13,056 bases of DNA, taken from NCBI GenBank assembly GCA_964354265.1, contig CAYGYY010000058.1, forward strand, positions 1 through 13,056, written 5' to 3'. Source of the stretch: Fen731 sp964354265 (GTDB taxonomy: Bacteria > Actinomycetota > Humimicrobiia > Humimicrobiales > Humimicrobiaceae). Both the position numbers and the translations under genes were made by a program. Positions 1 to 6,745 of this stretch are shown piece after piece. Within the stretch, counting starts at the first letter, position 1, and the number at the start of each line of letters is the position of its first letter. The notes under the pieces are model-generated. The model had not been told where the DNA came from. It was given only the letters and a program-made list of their open reading frames with translations, and ran no database searches.

Positions 1-1030
1 GCTCTACGGGATAAGTCATTACCTCAGTCAGTTTTATTTCCATTATGCTGTTAAGTTCCCATGGGCAGACCAGGGTTACGATTCCCGCTCCGGTCCTTAG
101 CGCAGCTTCACATGTTAATGCTGCAGCCCCTGTATAACCTAAAGAACCGGCGATTACCAGGAGTTTTCCAACTGCATGTTTATAGGTCCAGTAATGGCGT
201 TCTGGAATTTTTGAAGAAACCCATTGCAGGTCAGCCTCATAATACTTTTCAAAACCCTGGTAATATTTAACAGGTATACCTATATCTGCGACTACTACCT
301 CTCCTGCAAAATCCCTCCCCGGGTATAATGCAATTCCGGTTTTCTTGCACCCAAAAGTGACTGTTATGTCAGCATGGACCGCCTCTCCCAGGACTGCAGC
401 ATTATCGGAATCAATTCCTGAAGGAATATCTACAGAATAAATGCCTATTTCTTTTTTATTTTCTTTCCCGGTTTTACTGGCAAGGTTGACCATTTCAATT
501 ATTCTTCTGGCCTGCCCCCTGACTTCCTTTCCCCTGAGCCCGGTACCAAAAATAGCATCTACTATAAAGCAGCAGTTTTCGAGCTTTTCTTTGAAGTATT
601 TTCTTTGATTTTCATCATCTACGTTAAGTAACGATATCCTTGCAATACCATCGGAAGAGAGCTTTTCAAAATAAAACCTGCTGTCTTCAGAAAATTTATC
701 AGGTGATGCTATACAGAAAACATCAATGGCTATCCCGTATTTTGACAGCTCGATCGCTGCAACAAACCCGTCTCCTCCATTATTGCCTGCACCGCATATT
801 ATAGCGCCTGTTATGGTATCCGGGGAGGAGGATAATGCAGAGAAATCTTTACCTGCAAGCATTTCACCAGCTGGCTTTTTTAAAAGACCGGCTATTACTG
901 CATCTGCTACAGCCCTACCAGCATTGCCCATCAACCATCTGGATTCAATGCCGTCATCGATGCACATCGCATCTATCTGCTCGACTCTGCTGCCCATTAA
1001 AATAATTGAAGGTTCTTTTAAATTTTCCAA
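1..1030 (-). CDS. nnr: Bifunctional NAD(P)H-hydrate epimerase / ADP-dependent NAD(P)HX dehydratase, 3' end outside window
   Basis: Repairs NADH and NADPH that have become hydrated: the N-terminal domain epimerises NAD(P)HX and the C-terminal kinase-like domain dehydrates the S form using ADP. About 343 codons are present and the gene continues past base 1. Seen in the translation: LMGNAGRAVADA (about residues 33-44), the nucleotide loop GAGNNGGDGF (80-89), DAIFGTGLRG (158-167), VDIPSGIDSDN (200-210) and TVTFGCKKTG (223-232), all typical of the YjeF_N domain. The YjeF_C domain then begins: KHAVGKLLVIAGS (284-296) and ALRTGAGIVTL. No ATG precedes the conserved region. The ATG at 997 has no SD and would trim the N-terminus, so I chose TTG at 1030, which has GGGGAA 6 nt upstream (1037-1042). 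The start is less certain than the identity. It follows acpS after a 163-nt gap with its own likely promoter. Confidence 0.93.
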   Translation of the reverse strand, partial: MENLKEPSIILMGSRVEQIDAMCIDDGIESRWLMGNAGRAVADAVIAGLLKKPAGEMLAGKDFSALSSSPDTITGAIICGAGNNGGDGFVAAIELSKYGIAIDVFCIASPDKFSEDSRFYFEKLSSDGIARISLLNVDDENQRKYFKEKLENCCFIVDAIFGTGLRGKEVRGQARRIIEMVNLASKTGKENKKEIGIYSVDIPSGIDSDNAAVLGEAVHADITVTFGCKKTGIALYPGRDFAGEVVVADIGIPVKYYQGFEKYYEADLQWVSSKIPERHYWTYKHAVGKLLVIAGSLGYTGAAALTCEAALRTGAGIVTLVCPWELNSIMEIKLTEVMTYPVE

Positions 1031-1050
1031 CTGCAGTTCCCCGCAAACAA

Positions 1051-1131
1051 GATAACTGAATAATATACAATTATAACTGATAACCAGGCCTATAACTGTT
1101 TAAAAAATAAAAAAATCAGTGATAAGGCCTG
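1051..1131. repeat. Triplicated ATAACTG motif and imperfect inverted repeat in the nnr leader
   Basis: On the plus strand (G/T)ATAACTG occurs at 1051-1058, 1072-1079 and 1091-1098, with starts 21 and 19 nt apart, about two helical turns each. The last copy forms the right arm of an imperfect inverted repeat: CAGGCCTATAACTG at 1085-1098 pairs with 1117-1131, with one bulge and one mismatch and a T-rich loop on the minus strand. The repeat lies between the proposed promoter and the nnr start, so it could be an operator or a leader hairpin. The function is unknown. Confidence 0.4.
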
Positions 1132-1143
1132 TAGTTGCATTTT

Positions 1144-1172
1144 ATTATAACAACAAGTATGGACTATGAAAA
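1144..1172 (-). promoter_or_regulatory. Probable sigma-70-type promoter (extended -10) for nnr
   Basis: Reading the minus strand: a -35-like TTTTCA (1172-1167, four of six consensus bases), a 17-nt spacer, then a perfect -10 TATAAT (1149-1144) preceded by TGT, an extended -10 motif. Transcription would start near 1137 and give a leader of about 107 nt before the TTG at 1030. It lies just after the acpS stop codon, so nnr may be expressed partly independently of glmS-acpS. Based on sequence match only. Confidence 0.5.
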
Positions 1173-1193
1173 CCTGGCCGGACAAAACTTTTT

Positions 1194-1574
1194 TCAGGTT
1201 AATGCTATTACAAAAGCAATTGCATTATTATCAGTGCCGGAAAGTGATATTTCAAATGAATTTATATTACTGTTTTCACAGTATTTTTTTGCCTTGCCTG
1301 AAAGTACAATCGATGGTTTTCCGTTTTCGAGATTCTCAATAGATACCTCATTAAAATAAAAATACCTGCCAAAACCAGTGCCAATCGCTTTTGCAACTGC
1401 CTCTTTGGCAGCAAACCTCTGGGCAAGGCATGTATATTTCATTGAACCGTCCTTTTTCCCCTCACAATATCCTATTTCAAAAGCGGAGTATATGCGTTTT
1501 AAGAAACCAGGATACTTTTTGGCAACTGCTTTTACCCTGGCGACTTCAATGATGTCTACGCCTATTCCAAAAAT
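1194..1574 (-). CDS. acpS: Holo-[acyl-carrier-protein] synthase, non-canonical start
   Basis: Transfers 4'-phosphopantetheine from CoA to acyl carrier protein. The frame gives GIGVDIIEVARV (Mg-binding Asp and the E..R helix), then FLKRIYSAFEIGYCE, QRFAAKEAVAKAIGTGFGR with the catalytic AAKEA segment, and NGKPSIVLSGKA. From the ATT at 1574 the protein is 126 residues, the usual AcpS length, and begins M-FGIGVD just where relatives begin. No ATG, GTG, TTG or CTG occurs in this frame between the upstream stop (TAA at 1667-1665) and ATG 1442. The ATG at 1442 would discard the essential Asp and about 44 residues, so I reject it. An alternative start is ATC at 1652, 5 nt after a perfect GGAGG (1662-1658), which adds 26 residues. 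The late SxSH-type motif reads SLSG. The gene follows glmS by 116 nt. Confidence 0.85.
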   Translation of the reverse strand: MFGIGVDIIEVARVKAVAKKYPGFLKRIYSAFEIGYCEGKKDGSMKYTCLAQRFAAKEAVAKAIGTGFGRYFYFNEVSIENLENGKPSIVLSGKAKKYCENSNINSFEISLSGTDNNAIAFVIALT

Positions 1575-1690
1575 CCTTTTACCCGCAGGATGATTATGGC
1601 TTAAATCCTCTGTCGAATCATATGAATCGTATTTTTTAATTTTGCCCTGGATCCCGGCCTCCTGTTATATAACCTTGAATATGAAAATTC

Positions 1691-3556
1691 CTACTCTACA
1701 GTAACGCTTTTTGCAAGATTTCTGGGTTGATCGACATTGCGACCATGGTTTTTTGCAATATAATATGCATAAAGCTGCAATGGGACAACTGACAGTATTC
1801 CGTATAGTTCCTCAAGTGTTTTTGGCAGTCTAAAAATATAATCTGCATATTTACCTGACTTATCATCACCTTCAGATATAAGCGAAAAAACTTTTGCATT
1901 CCGTGCTTTTACTTCCTGGATGTTTGACAGCATCTTTTCATAGACATTATCCCCGGGCATAATCCCTACAACTACAGTCTTTGAATCTGTCAGCGCAATT
2001 GGCCCGTGCTTCATTTCCCCCGCAGCATAACCTTCGGCATGTATATAGGAGATTTCTTTTAGTTTTAAAGCCCCTTCAAGAGCCATTGGAAAACCATATA
2101 TCCTTCCTAAAAATAAGAAGCATGAATGCCTGTAAGTCTCGTCAGCTATTTTTTTGAGTTTTTTAGCATTATTCAATATCTGCTGCACTTTATTTGGTAT
2201 TATCTCAAGCTCTTTTAATATTCTGTTATAATCCTGCATGTCCATCAGCCCCCTGGATTTTGCAAGATACAAACCTATCAGGTACATAACTATCAACTGT
2301 GCGGTGAATGTCTTTGTGGCGCATACCCCTATCTCCGGACCTGCGTGGGTATAGACAACGGAATCAGATTCCCTTGAAGCAGTGCTTCCGACTACATTTG
2401 TAATTGCCAGGACTTTAGCGCCTTTTGAGCGGGCCTCTTTTATTGCTGCAAGTGTATCTATGGTCTCTCCGGACTGCGTTATGGCAATAAAAAGAACATT
2501 CTCATCAATTATAGGATCCCTGTACCTGTATTCGGAACCGATATCCACTTCAACAGGTATTTTAGCCCATTTTTCAATTATGAGCTTTCCTGTCAGTGCA
2601 GCGTGATAAGAAGTGCCGCATGCGATTATCTGGATTTTTTTTAGTTTTTCTATCTGGCCGTTCGTAAGTCTTATCTCATCAAAATGAAGTTCTCCGTTGC
2701 TTAGCCTTCCCCTCATAGTTTCTCTTATTCCATAAGGCTGTTCAAACATCTCCTTAAGCATGAAGTCCTCATAACCTGATTTTTCAGCACTCTCAAGGCT
2801 CCAGTTAACCCTGAATGGATCCCTATGCATAATTTTTCCTTCTATATCATAGATATCCACCCTGTCTTTTGTAATTCTAACTGTTTCATAATCATTTATG
2901 ACTATAAAATTGTGCGTATGCTCAAGGATTGCAGGCATATCAGACGCAAAGAAATTACCATCAGTTGAAACTCCGACAATTAAGGGGCTTGCTATCCTTA
3001 CGGCAATGATTTCATCGGGGTGAGCTGTGCTCAGCACTACAATAGCCCCGGAACCTCTTATTTTTTTAAGAAGTTTCTGCATTGCTATCAGCAGGTCACC
3101 GCCGGCCTCATTTTTAAGGTAATCTTCAATAAGATGGGGAAGCACTTCAGTATCTGTATCAGAAATAAAAAAATGACCTTTTTTTATAAGCTCTTCTTTA
3201 ATTTCTGCAAAATTCTCGATGATACCGTTATGCACAACTGCAATATCTCCGCTGCAGTCAACATGGGGGTGGGAATTTACCTGGTTCGGCATACCATGGG
3301 TCGCCCAGCGCGTATGCCCTATACCGGTTGTGCCATCAAGCTCATTATCCTTTAGCAGTGCTTCCAAATCGCTAATTTTTCCTGCTTCCTTGACAATGCC
3401 TATCTCAAGTCCTCCATTTCCAGAAGCGCTGTTTTCTATACTTCTCAAAATCCCTATGCCTGCAGAATCATAACCCCTGTATTCAAGCCTTTTTAGGCCA
3501 TTTAACAAAATCTTTTTGCATTGCCTTCCACCTATATATGCAACTATACCGCACAT
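1691..3556 (-). CDS. glmS: Glutamine--fructose-6-phosphate aminotransferase (isomerizing)
   Basis: Makes glucosamine-6-phosphate from fructose-6-phosphate and glutamine, the entry step to UDP-GlcNAc and peptidoglycan. The protein has 621 residues. The N-terminal glutaminase domain begins MCGIVAYIGG, with Cys2 as the nucleophile, followed by RLEYRGYDSAG, GHTRWATHG and VVHNGIIENF. Two SIS sugar-isomerase domains follow: CGTSYHAAL, AITQSGETIDTL and CATKTFTAQL in the first, and HAEGYAAGEMKHGPIAL in the second. It ends in the catalytic tail DQPRNLAKSVTVE. A short insertion near residues 39-53 accounts for most of the extra length over the roughly 609-residue enterobacterial enzyme. The ATG start has GGAGGG (3565-3560) 3 nt upstream. 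It lies downstream of glmM, whose product uses the GlcN-6-P made here, and is separated from it by the structured 374-nt interval. Confidence 0.98.
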   Translation of the reverse strand: MCGIVAYIGGRQCKKILLNGLKRLEYRGYDSAGIGILRSIENSASGNGGLEIGIVKEAGKISDLEALLKDNELDGTTGIGHTRWATHGMPNQVNSHPHVDCSGDIAVVHNGIIENFAEIKEELIKKGHFFISDTDTEVLPHLIEDYLKNEAGGDLLIAMQKLLKKIRGSGAIVVLSTAHPDEIIAVRIASPLIVGVSTDGNFFASDMPAILEHTHNFIVINDYETVRITKDRVDIYDIEGKIMHRDPFRVNWSLESAEKSGYEDFMLKEMFEQPYGIRETMRGRLSNGELHFDEIRLTNGQIEKLKKIQIIACGTSYHAALTGKLIIEKWAKIPVEVDIGSEYRYRDPIIDENVLFIAITQSGETIDTLAAIKEARSKGAKVLAITNVVGSTASRESDSVVYTHAGPEIGVCATKTFTAQLIVMYLIGLYLAKSRGLMDMQDYNRILKELEIIPNKVQQILNNAKKLKKIADETYRHSCFLFLGRIYGFPMALEGALKLKEISYIHAEGYAAGEMKHGPIALTDSKTVVVGIMPGDNVYEKMLSNIQEVKARNAKVFSLISEGDDKSGKYADYIFRLPKTLEELYGILSVVPLQLYAYYIAKNHGRNVDQPRNLAKSVTVE

Positions 3557-3767
3557 AGACCCTCCGTTTTCATGCCACCTTTTCTTATCCTGGTTAGTAA
3601 TTGTAAAAAAAACTTAAAAACCAGTATTTTTAAATCAGGACTTTTTTACCAATTTTTTCAGCAAGTATAAAACCATGGAAATTGCTGAGTCTATAAAAAT
3701 GAATTTTATAAAATATTAAACAAAAATAAATTAAAATCAATGATTTATATTGTGAAATCAGAATTCT

Positions 3768-3799
3768 ATACACAGGGCTCCTTCCGGAACCCTGTGTAT
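3768..3799 (-). promoter_or_regulatory. Strong GNRA-capped hairpin in the glmS leader
   Basis: On the minus strand, ATACACAGGGTTCC pairs over all 14 positions (one U-G) with GGAGCCCTGTGTAT, closed by a GGAA tetraloop. The stem can extend by four pairs (TTCT with AGAA) past a 5-nt bulge, AGGCG. On the plus strand the loop would be the less stable TTCC, which suggests that the minus-strand RNA is the folded form, matching the direction of glmS. No T-tract follows on either strand, so it does not look like a simple intrinsic terminator. A regulatory leader element is the likeliest reading; the ligand or partner is unknown. Confidence 0.6.
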
Positions 3800-3896
3800 C
3801 GCCTAGAAAGGAGGGGTACAAACCTGTCAATGGTTGTTCTGCTATATTCTGTGAATACCTTTAAATTGACAGTATACCCTTAATTATAAAGATTAT

Positions 3897-3929
3897 GATT
3901 AAAGCAGGATTAAACCAGGATTAAAAAAT
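3897..3929. repeat. Three tandem 11-bp direct repeats after glmM
   Basis: On the plus strand GATTAAAGCAG (3897-3907), GATTAAACCAG (3908-3918) and GATTAAAAAAT (3919-3929) lie end to end. The first two differ at one position and the third keeps the GATTAAA core. The 11-bp period is about one helical turn, so the copies face the same side of the DNA, as expected for a multi-site protein-binding element. They may also be a simple tandem duplication in AT-rich DNA. Confidence 0.5.
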
Positions 3930-3930
3930 T

Positions 3931-5301
3931 TTAATCTTCTGCAGAAATGATATCGATTATTGCCTGGACTGATTCTTCAGCAATCTGCTGGGTTTCTGCC
4001 TCAGCCATTACCCTTATAAGTGGTTCAGTGCCTGAAGGCCTCACAAGCAATCTTCCATTGTTTCCAAGCCTTTTTGTGATTTCTGCAATCTTTTCCTGCA
4101 CCCTTTTACTTGCGAATATTCTTTCTTTGTCAATTACTTTTATGTTCTTTAGCACCTGCGGATACTTGGGAACCACAGAATATATATCATCTATATCATA
4201 TTTTTTGTTTACAAGAACATCCAGGAATTCCAGCGCGCTGATTATTCCATCGCCTGTTGGGCTAATATCCTTAAAAATTATATGCCCTGACTGCTCGCCC
4301 CCAAGGACACAATCCTGTTCCAGCATTTTCTCAAGTACATACCTGTCACCCACATTTGTCTTATATATAACTATGCCCCTGGAAGACAATGCTTTATCAA
4401 AGCCCATATTTGCCATTACGGTAGTGACCACGCAATTATTTCTCAATACCCCTCTTTGGGACATGTCTATTGCACAAAAACCTATCATTATATCCCCATC
4501 AATTATCCTGCCTTTACTGTCGCATGCCATAATTCTGTCAGCATCGCCGTCAAATGCAAACCCAAGATCTGCTCCGGTCTCAACAGTCTTTTCTGATATG
4601 AATTCAGGATGTGTTGAACCGCAGCCCTTATTTATATACACGCCTGAGGTATCACAATTAAAGACCGATACATCTGCTCCAAAATTGGCAAAAACCATTG
4701 GGGCAAGAATGCTTGCAGCCCCATTAGCGCAGTCTACAGCTAGCTTCAAGCCTGAAAGATCAGTTGTGAAAATACGGTTCAGATAATCCAGGTATAAGAT
4801 ATATGGATTCTCGATATCCGTGCATCTGCCTATATCAGCGCCGACAGGAACATTGTTTTTGTCATTAATATCCGCAATATTTTCAACAGCATGTTCAAGC
4901 ACGTATGCCTCTATCGCCTTTTCCTGGCTGTCTGAAAGCTTCTGCCCTTTTTTCGCAAAAAACTTTATCCCGTTATCTTCTACAGGATTATGCGATGCAG
5001 ATACTACTATTCCGCCATCAGCATCAAGCAGTTTTATAAGAAGTGCAATACCTGGAGTTGGCATTATTCCTGCATCCAATATATCCACACCCTGTGAAAG
5101 CACCCCTGAAATAATTGCATTGGCTATAAAATCACCTGAAGGCCTTGTATCCCTGCCAATGATGATTTGCTTTTTTGAGCTGGTTGAGCTTAAAAATTTT
5201 GCCCCTGCCTTGCCAATCTTTAATACCAGCTCAGGAGTAAGGTCAAGATTCGCAACACCCCTGATACCGTCTGTGCCAAATAACTGTCTTATATCTTTCA
5301 T
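3931..5301 (-). CDS. glmM: Phosphoglucosamine mutase
   Basis: Converts glucosamine-6-phosphate to glucosamine-1-phosphate, the second step to UDP-GlcNAc. The protein has 456 residues from this start. Family signatures in order: LFGTDGIRGVAN (7-18), the phosphoserine loop VVSASHNPVEDNG with catalytic Ser103, the Mg-binding DGDADR (251-256), a GGEQSGH sugar-binding loop, and VRPSGTEPLIRVMAEA near the C-terminus for phosphate binding. I chose ATG 5301 because GGA within AAAGGA lies 6 nt upstream. A TTG at 5307 is also in frame but sits directly against the SD, and would overlap the upstream racemase stop by 4 nt. With ATG the gap to that stop is 2 nt, so translation is probably coupled. glmS follows downstream, placing consecutive pathway steps together. 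Confidence 0.97.
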   Translation of the reverse strand: MKDIRQLFGTDGIRGVANLDLTPELVLKIGKAGAKFLSSTSSKKQIIIGRDTRPSGDFIANAIISGVLSQGVDILDAGIMPTPGIALLIKLLDADGGIVVSASHNPVEDNGIKFFAKKGQKLSDSQEKAIEAYVLEHAVENIADINDKNNVPVGADIGRCTDIENPYILYLDYLNRIFTTDLSGLKLAVDCANGAASILAPMVFANFGADVSVFNCDTSGVYINKGCGSTHPEFISEKTVETGADLGFAFDGDADRIMACDSKGRIIDGDIMIGFCAIDMSQRGVLRNNCVVTTVMANMGFDKALSSRGIVIYKTNVGDRYVLEKMLEQDCVLGGEQSGHIIFKDISPTGDGIISALEFLDVLVNKKYDIDDIYSVVPKYPQVLKNIKVIDKERIFASKRVQEKIAEITKRLGNNGRLLVRPSGTEPLIRVMAEAETQQIAEESVQAIIDIISAED

Positions 5302-5303
5302 CT

Positions 5304-6317
5304 TCAATCCTTTATATAGGTTTTTTCTACAAAGGGAGATGTCATACAGGCCAGAAGGCCAAAATAGTCCGGCCTGAACCTTATAATATCTCCTACTTCA
5401 AATACCTTGCCATTGTTTACTTCAAGAACCGTGTGGTCACTGCTCTGGTCAAGAAAATCCAGTGCATCGTTTACGCAGGTTATGTTATTGCAATTCACAT
5501 CCTGCAGTCCCAGGGCTATTATCACCTTATAAATTTTATCATCTTTCCTTTTAATTTCTATTACTTCGGCCTCAAGTACGAATGAATCCCTGAAAGCGCC
5601 TTCTACCGGTTTATAAGATGCCGTTTCATGACCAAGCAATATCGCTTCGCCTATTCTTACCTGGTTTATACCCTGGGGTAGGATACCGCTTCCTATAAGT
5701 CCCCAGATGCTGGAATTGCCGCCGGATATTACAGGTATCGATATTGAAAACTTCTTCTCAATATCTTTTTTAATCCTTAAAAGTGTCTCTGTACTTTTCA
5801 GGGTCGGTTTTCTCTTTGAAATGCACCGGGCGTTTGTTCCTAAACCCCAAAGTTTTATACCGGGACACCTGGTTATTATATGGTTGCAGAATACGGGCAC
5901 TTCTTCAGGAAGTAAACCTTCCCGGCGGTCATCAGTTTCGACCATAACAATCACCCTATGGGTCAGCCCGTATTTGCTGCAGGATTGTGAAATAGCAGAC
6001 ACTGTTTTTTCCTGGGTATTCATGCTTACATAACATATATTTACCATTTCATCTATTTCTGAAAGCATCGGTGTCCGAAGAAGCATCAGCTTCTGGCCTG
6101 GACCAAAATGTAAAAACAGTTTTTTTATATTCTTTAACCTGCTGTCGCCAAAGATATCGATACCCTGCTCTTTGAATACTTCGGCAATTCTCAGATCTGC
6201 AAGTACGCACTTTGAAACACCAACGACCGATATGCCTTGCCTGGCGCATCGGTCGTTTATTAGCTTGCAATTTTGTCCAACCTTTGAAAGGTTTATTTTT
6301 AAACAAGGATAAATCAT
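5304..6317 (-). CDS. PLP-dependent racemase, ornithine/alanine racemase-like (fold type III)
   Basis: A pyridoxal-phosphate enzyme of the alanine racemase N-terminal barrel family, closest by eye to the ornithine racemase (Orr/YhfX) group rather than to classical Alr. The protein has 337 residues. Seen: VVGVSKCVLADLRIAEVF with Lys36 as the likely Schiff-base lysine, FGDSRLKNIKKL, VMVETDDRREGL (the family's VDLGDLREG-like loop), GLGTNARC, the phosphate-binding SGGNSSIWGL and VRIGEAILLGHE. The classical Alr motif VKANAYGHG is absent. Substrate cannot be told from sequence; ornithine, alanine or another amino acid are possible. It sits between rpsI and glmM, and glmM begins 2 nt after its stop, so a role in supplying a D-amino acid for peptidoglycan is a reasonable inference. 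The ATG has no visible SD and lies 13 nt after the rpsI stop, suggesting reinitiation. Confidence 0.88.
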   Translation of the reverse strand: MIYPCLKINLSKVGQNCKLINDRCARQGISVVGVSKCVLADLRIAEVFKEQGIDIFGDSRLKNIKKLFLHFGPGQKLMLLRTPMLSEIDEMVNICYVSMNTQEKTVSAISQSCSKYGLTHRVIVMVETDDRREGLLPEEVPVFCNHIITRCPGIKLWGLGTNARCISKRKPTLKSTETLLRIKKDIEKKFSISIPVISGGNSSIWGLIGSGILPQGINQVRIGEAILLGHETASYKPVEGAFRDSFVLEAEVIEIKRKDDKIYKVIIALGLQDVNCNNITCVNDALDFLDQSSDHTVLEVNNGKVFEVGDIIRFRPDYFGLLACMTSPFVEKTYIKD

Positions 6318-6330
6318 TGAAAAAAGAAAA

Positions 6331-6726
6331 CTATCGTTTAGAGAACTGTGGCCTCTTTCGCGCTTTTTTAAGACCGTATTTTTTCCTCTCTTTTATCCTG
6401 GAATCTCTGGTCAAAAATCCTTCTTTTTTTAGAACAGGCCTGAATTCAGTATTTACTTCAAGAAGCGCTTTTGCAATTCCATGCCTTAAAGCTCCAGCCT
6501 GTCCGCTGATGCCACCGCCTTCTATATCTGCTATAACATCGTATACGCTGTCGACACCCGTGAGCTTTAATGGCTCCATTATCATTACTTTTGCAGTCTC
6601 TCTCTTAAAATAGTCGTTTAAATCCCTATTATTTATTGTAATTTTTCCGGTTCCGGGAACAAGCCTTACCCTGGCAATTGATTCCTTTCGTTTTCCGGTA
6701 GCCTGGTACGAAACTTTTTCAGCCAA
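6331..6726 (-). CDS. rpsI: 30S ribosomal protein S9
   Basis: Small-subunit protein whose basic tail reaches the P-site tRNA. The protein has 131 residues with the family landmarks YQATGKRKESIARVRL, GTGKITINNRDLNDYF, GGGISGQAGALRHGIAKAL, LTRDSRIKERKKYGLKKARKRPQFSKR in short segments through the C-terminus, including the invariant terminal SKR. The start is TTG at 6726, with AAGGAG 6 nt upstream. A nearby ATG at 6731 is in another frame and is not used. It follows rplM after a 19-nt gap, the standard L13-S9 pair, and is followed closely by the racemase gene. Confidence 0.98.
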   Translation of the reverse strand: MAEKVSYQATGKRKESIARVRLVPGTGKITINNRDLNDYFKRETAKVMIMEPLKLTGVDSVYDVIADIEGGGISGQAGALRHGIAKALLEVNTEFRPVLKKEGFLTRDSRIKERKKYGLKKARKRPQFSKR

Positions 6727-6745
6727 TTCATTCTCCTTCTAAATA

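Larger units (their letters stand above)
3557..3930 (-). other. Gene-free glmM-glmS interval with structured leader features
   Basis: This 374-nt stretch is the only one above 300 nt without a convincing gene. In minus-strand order it holds three 11-bp repeats just after the glmM stop, an 8-bp perfect inverted repeat (CTGTCAAT 3872-3865 with ATTGACAG 3831-3824), a CCCCTCCTTTC element (3816-3806), and a 14-bp hairpin (3799-3768). About 200 nt of very AT-rich sequence then leads to the glmS SD. An open frame starting at GTG 3773 and ending at 3630 (47 codons) has an SD-like GGAAGGAG before it, but no recognisable homology, and I do not annotate it. I found no clear -35/-10 pair on the minus strand. 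The glmS ribozyme core was looked for and not seen. Confidence 0.7.

Noticed and set aside
1165..1200. Intrinsic terminator after acpS (AACCTG/CAGGTT inverted repeat followed by TTTTC)
   Set aside because: Only 6 bp with an 18-nt loop and a short T run, and it overlaps the stop codon and the proposed -35; too weak to annotate.
1194..1250. Loss of the His in the late SxSH motif of AcpS (reads SLSG) as a sign of inactivity
   Set aside because: This position varies among true AcpS enzymes; the Escherichia coli protein also lacks it, and the catalytic segments are intact.
1194..1442. acpS starting at ATG 1442
   Set aside because: It would lose the conserved Asp/Glu/Arg N-terminal segment encoded in the same frame just upstream, leaving an incomplete domain.
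3803..3885. Plus-strand SD-like AAAGGAGG followed by ATG 3831 and a 17-codon frame
   Set aside because: Very short, wrong strand for the whole region, spacing of about 15 nt is too long, and the sequence is better explained as the reverse of the leader element.
3866..3888. Plus-strand TTGACA with downstream TATAAA
   Set aside because: Spacing is 13 nt, too short for a sigma-70 promoter, and no plus-strand gene follows.
3557..3930. glmS ribozyme or T-box leader upstream of glmS
   Set aside because: Neither the ribozyme core segments expected near the cleavage site nor the T-box AGGGTGG-type sequence is visible on the minus strand. A covariance-model search would settle it.
3947..4786. 279-codon plus-strand open frame opposite glmM
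   Set aside because: It is the antisense shadow of a clearly conserved gene, with no SD or family features. The same holds for the 201-codon frame opposite rpoA at 8811-9416 and the 185-codon frame at 4820-5377.
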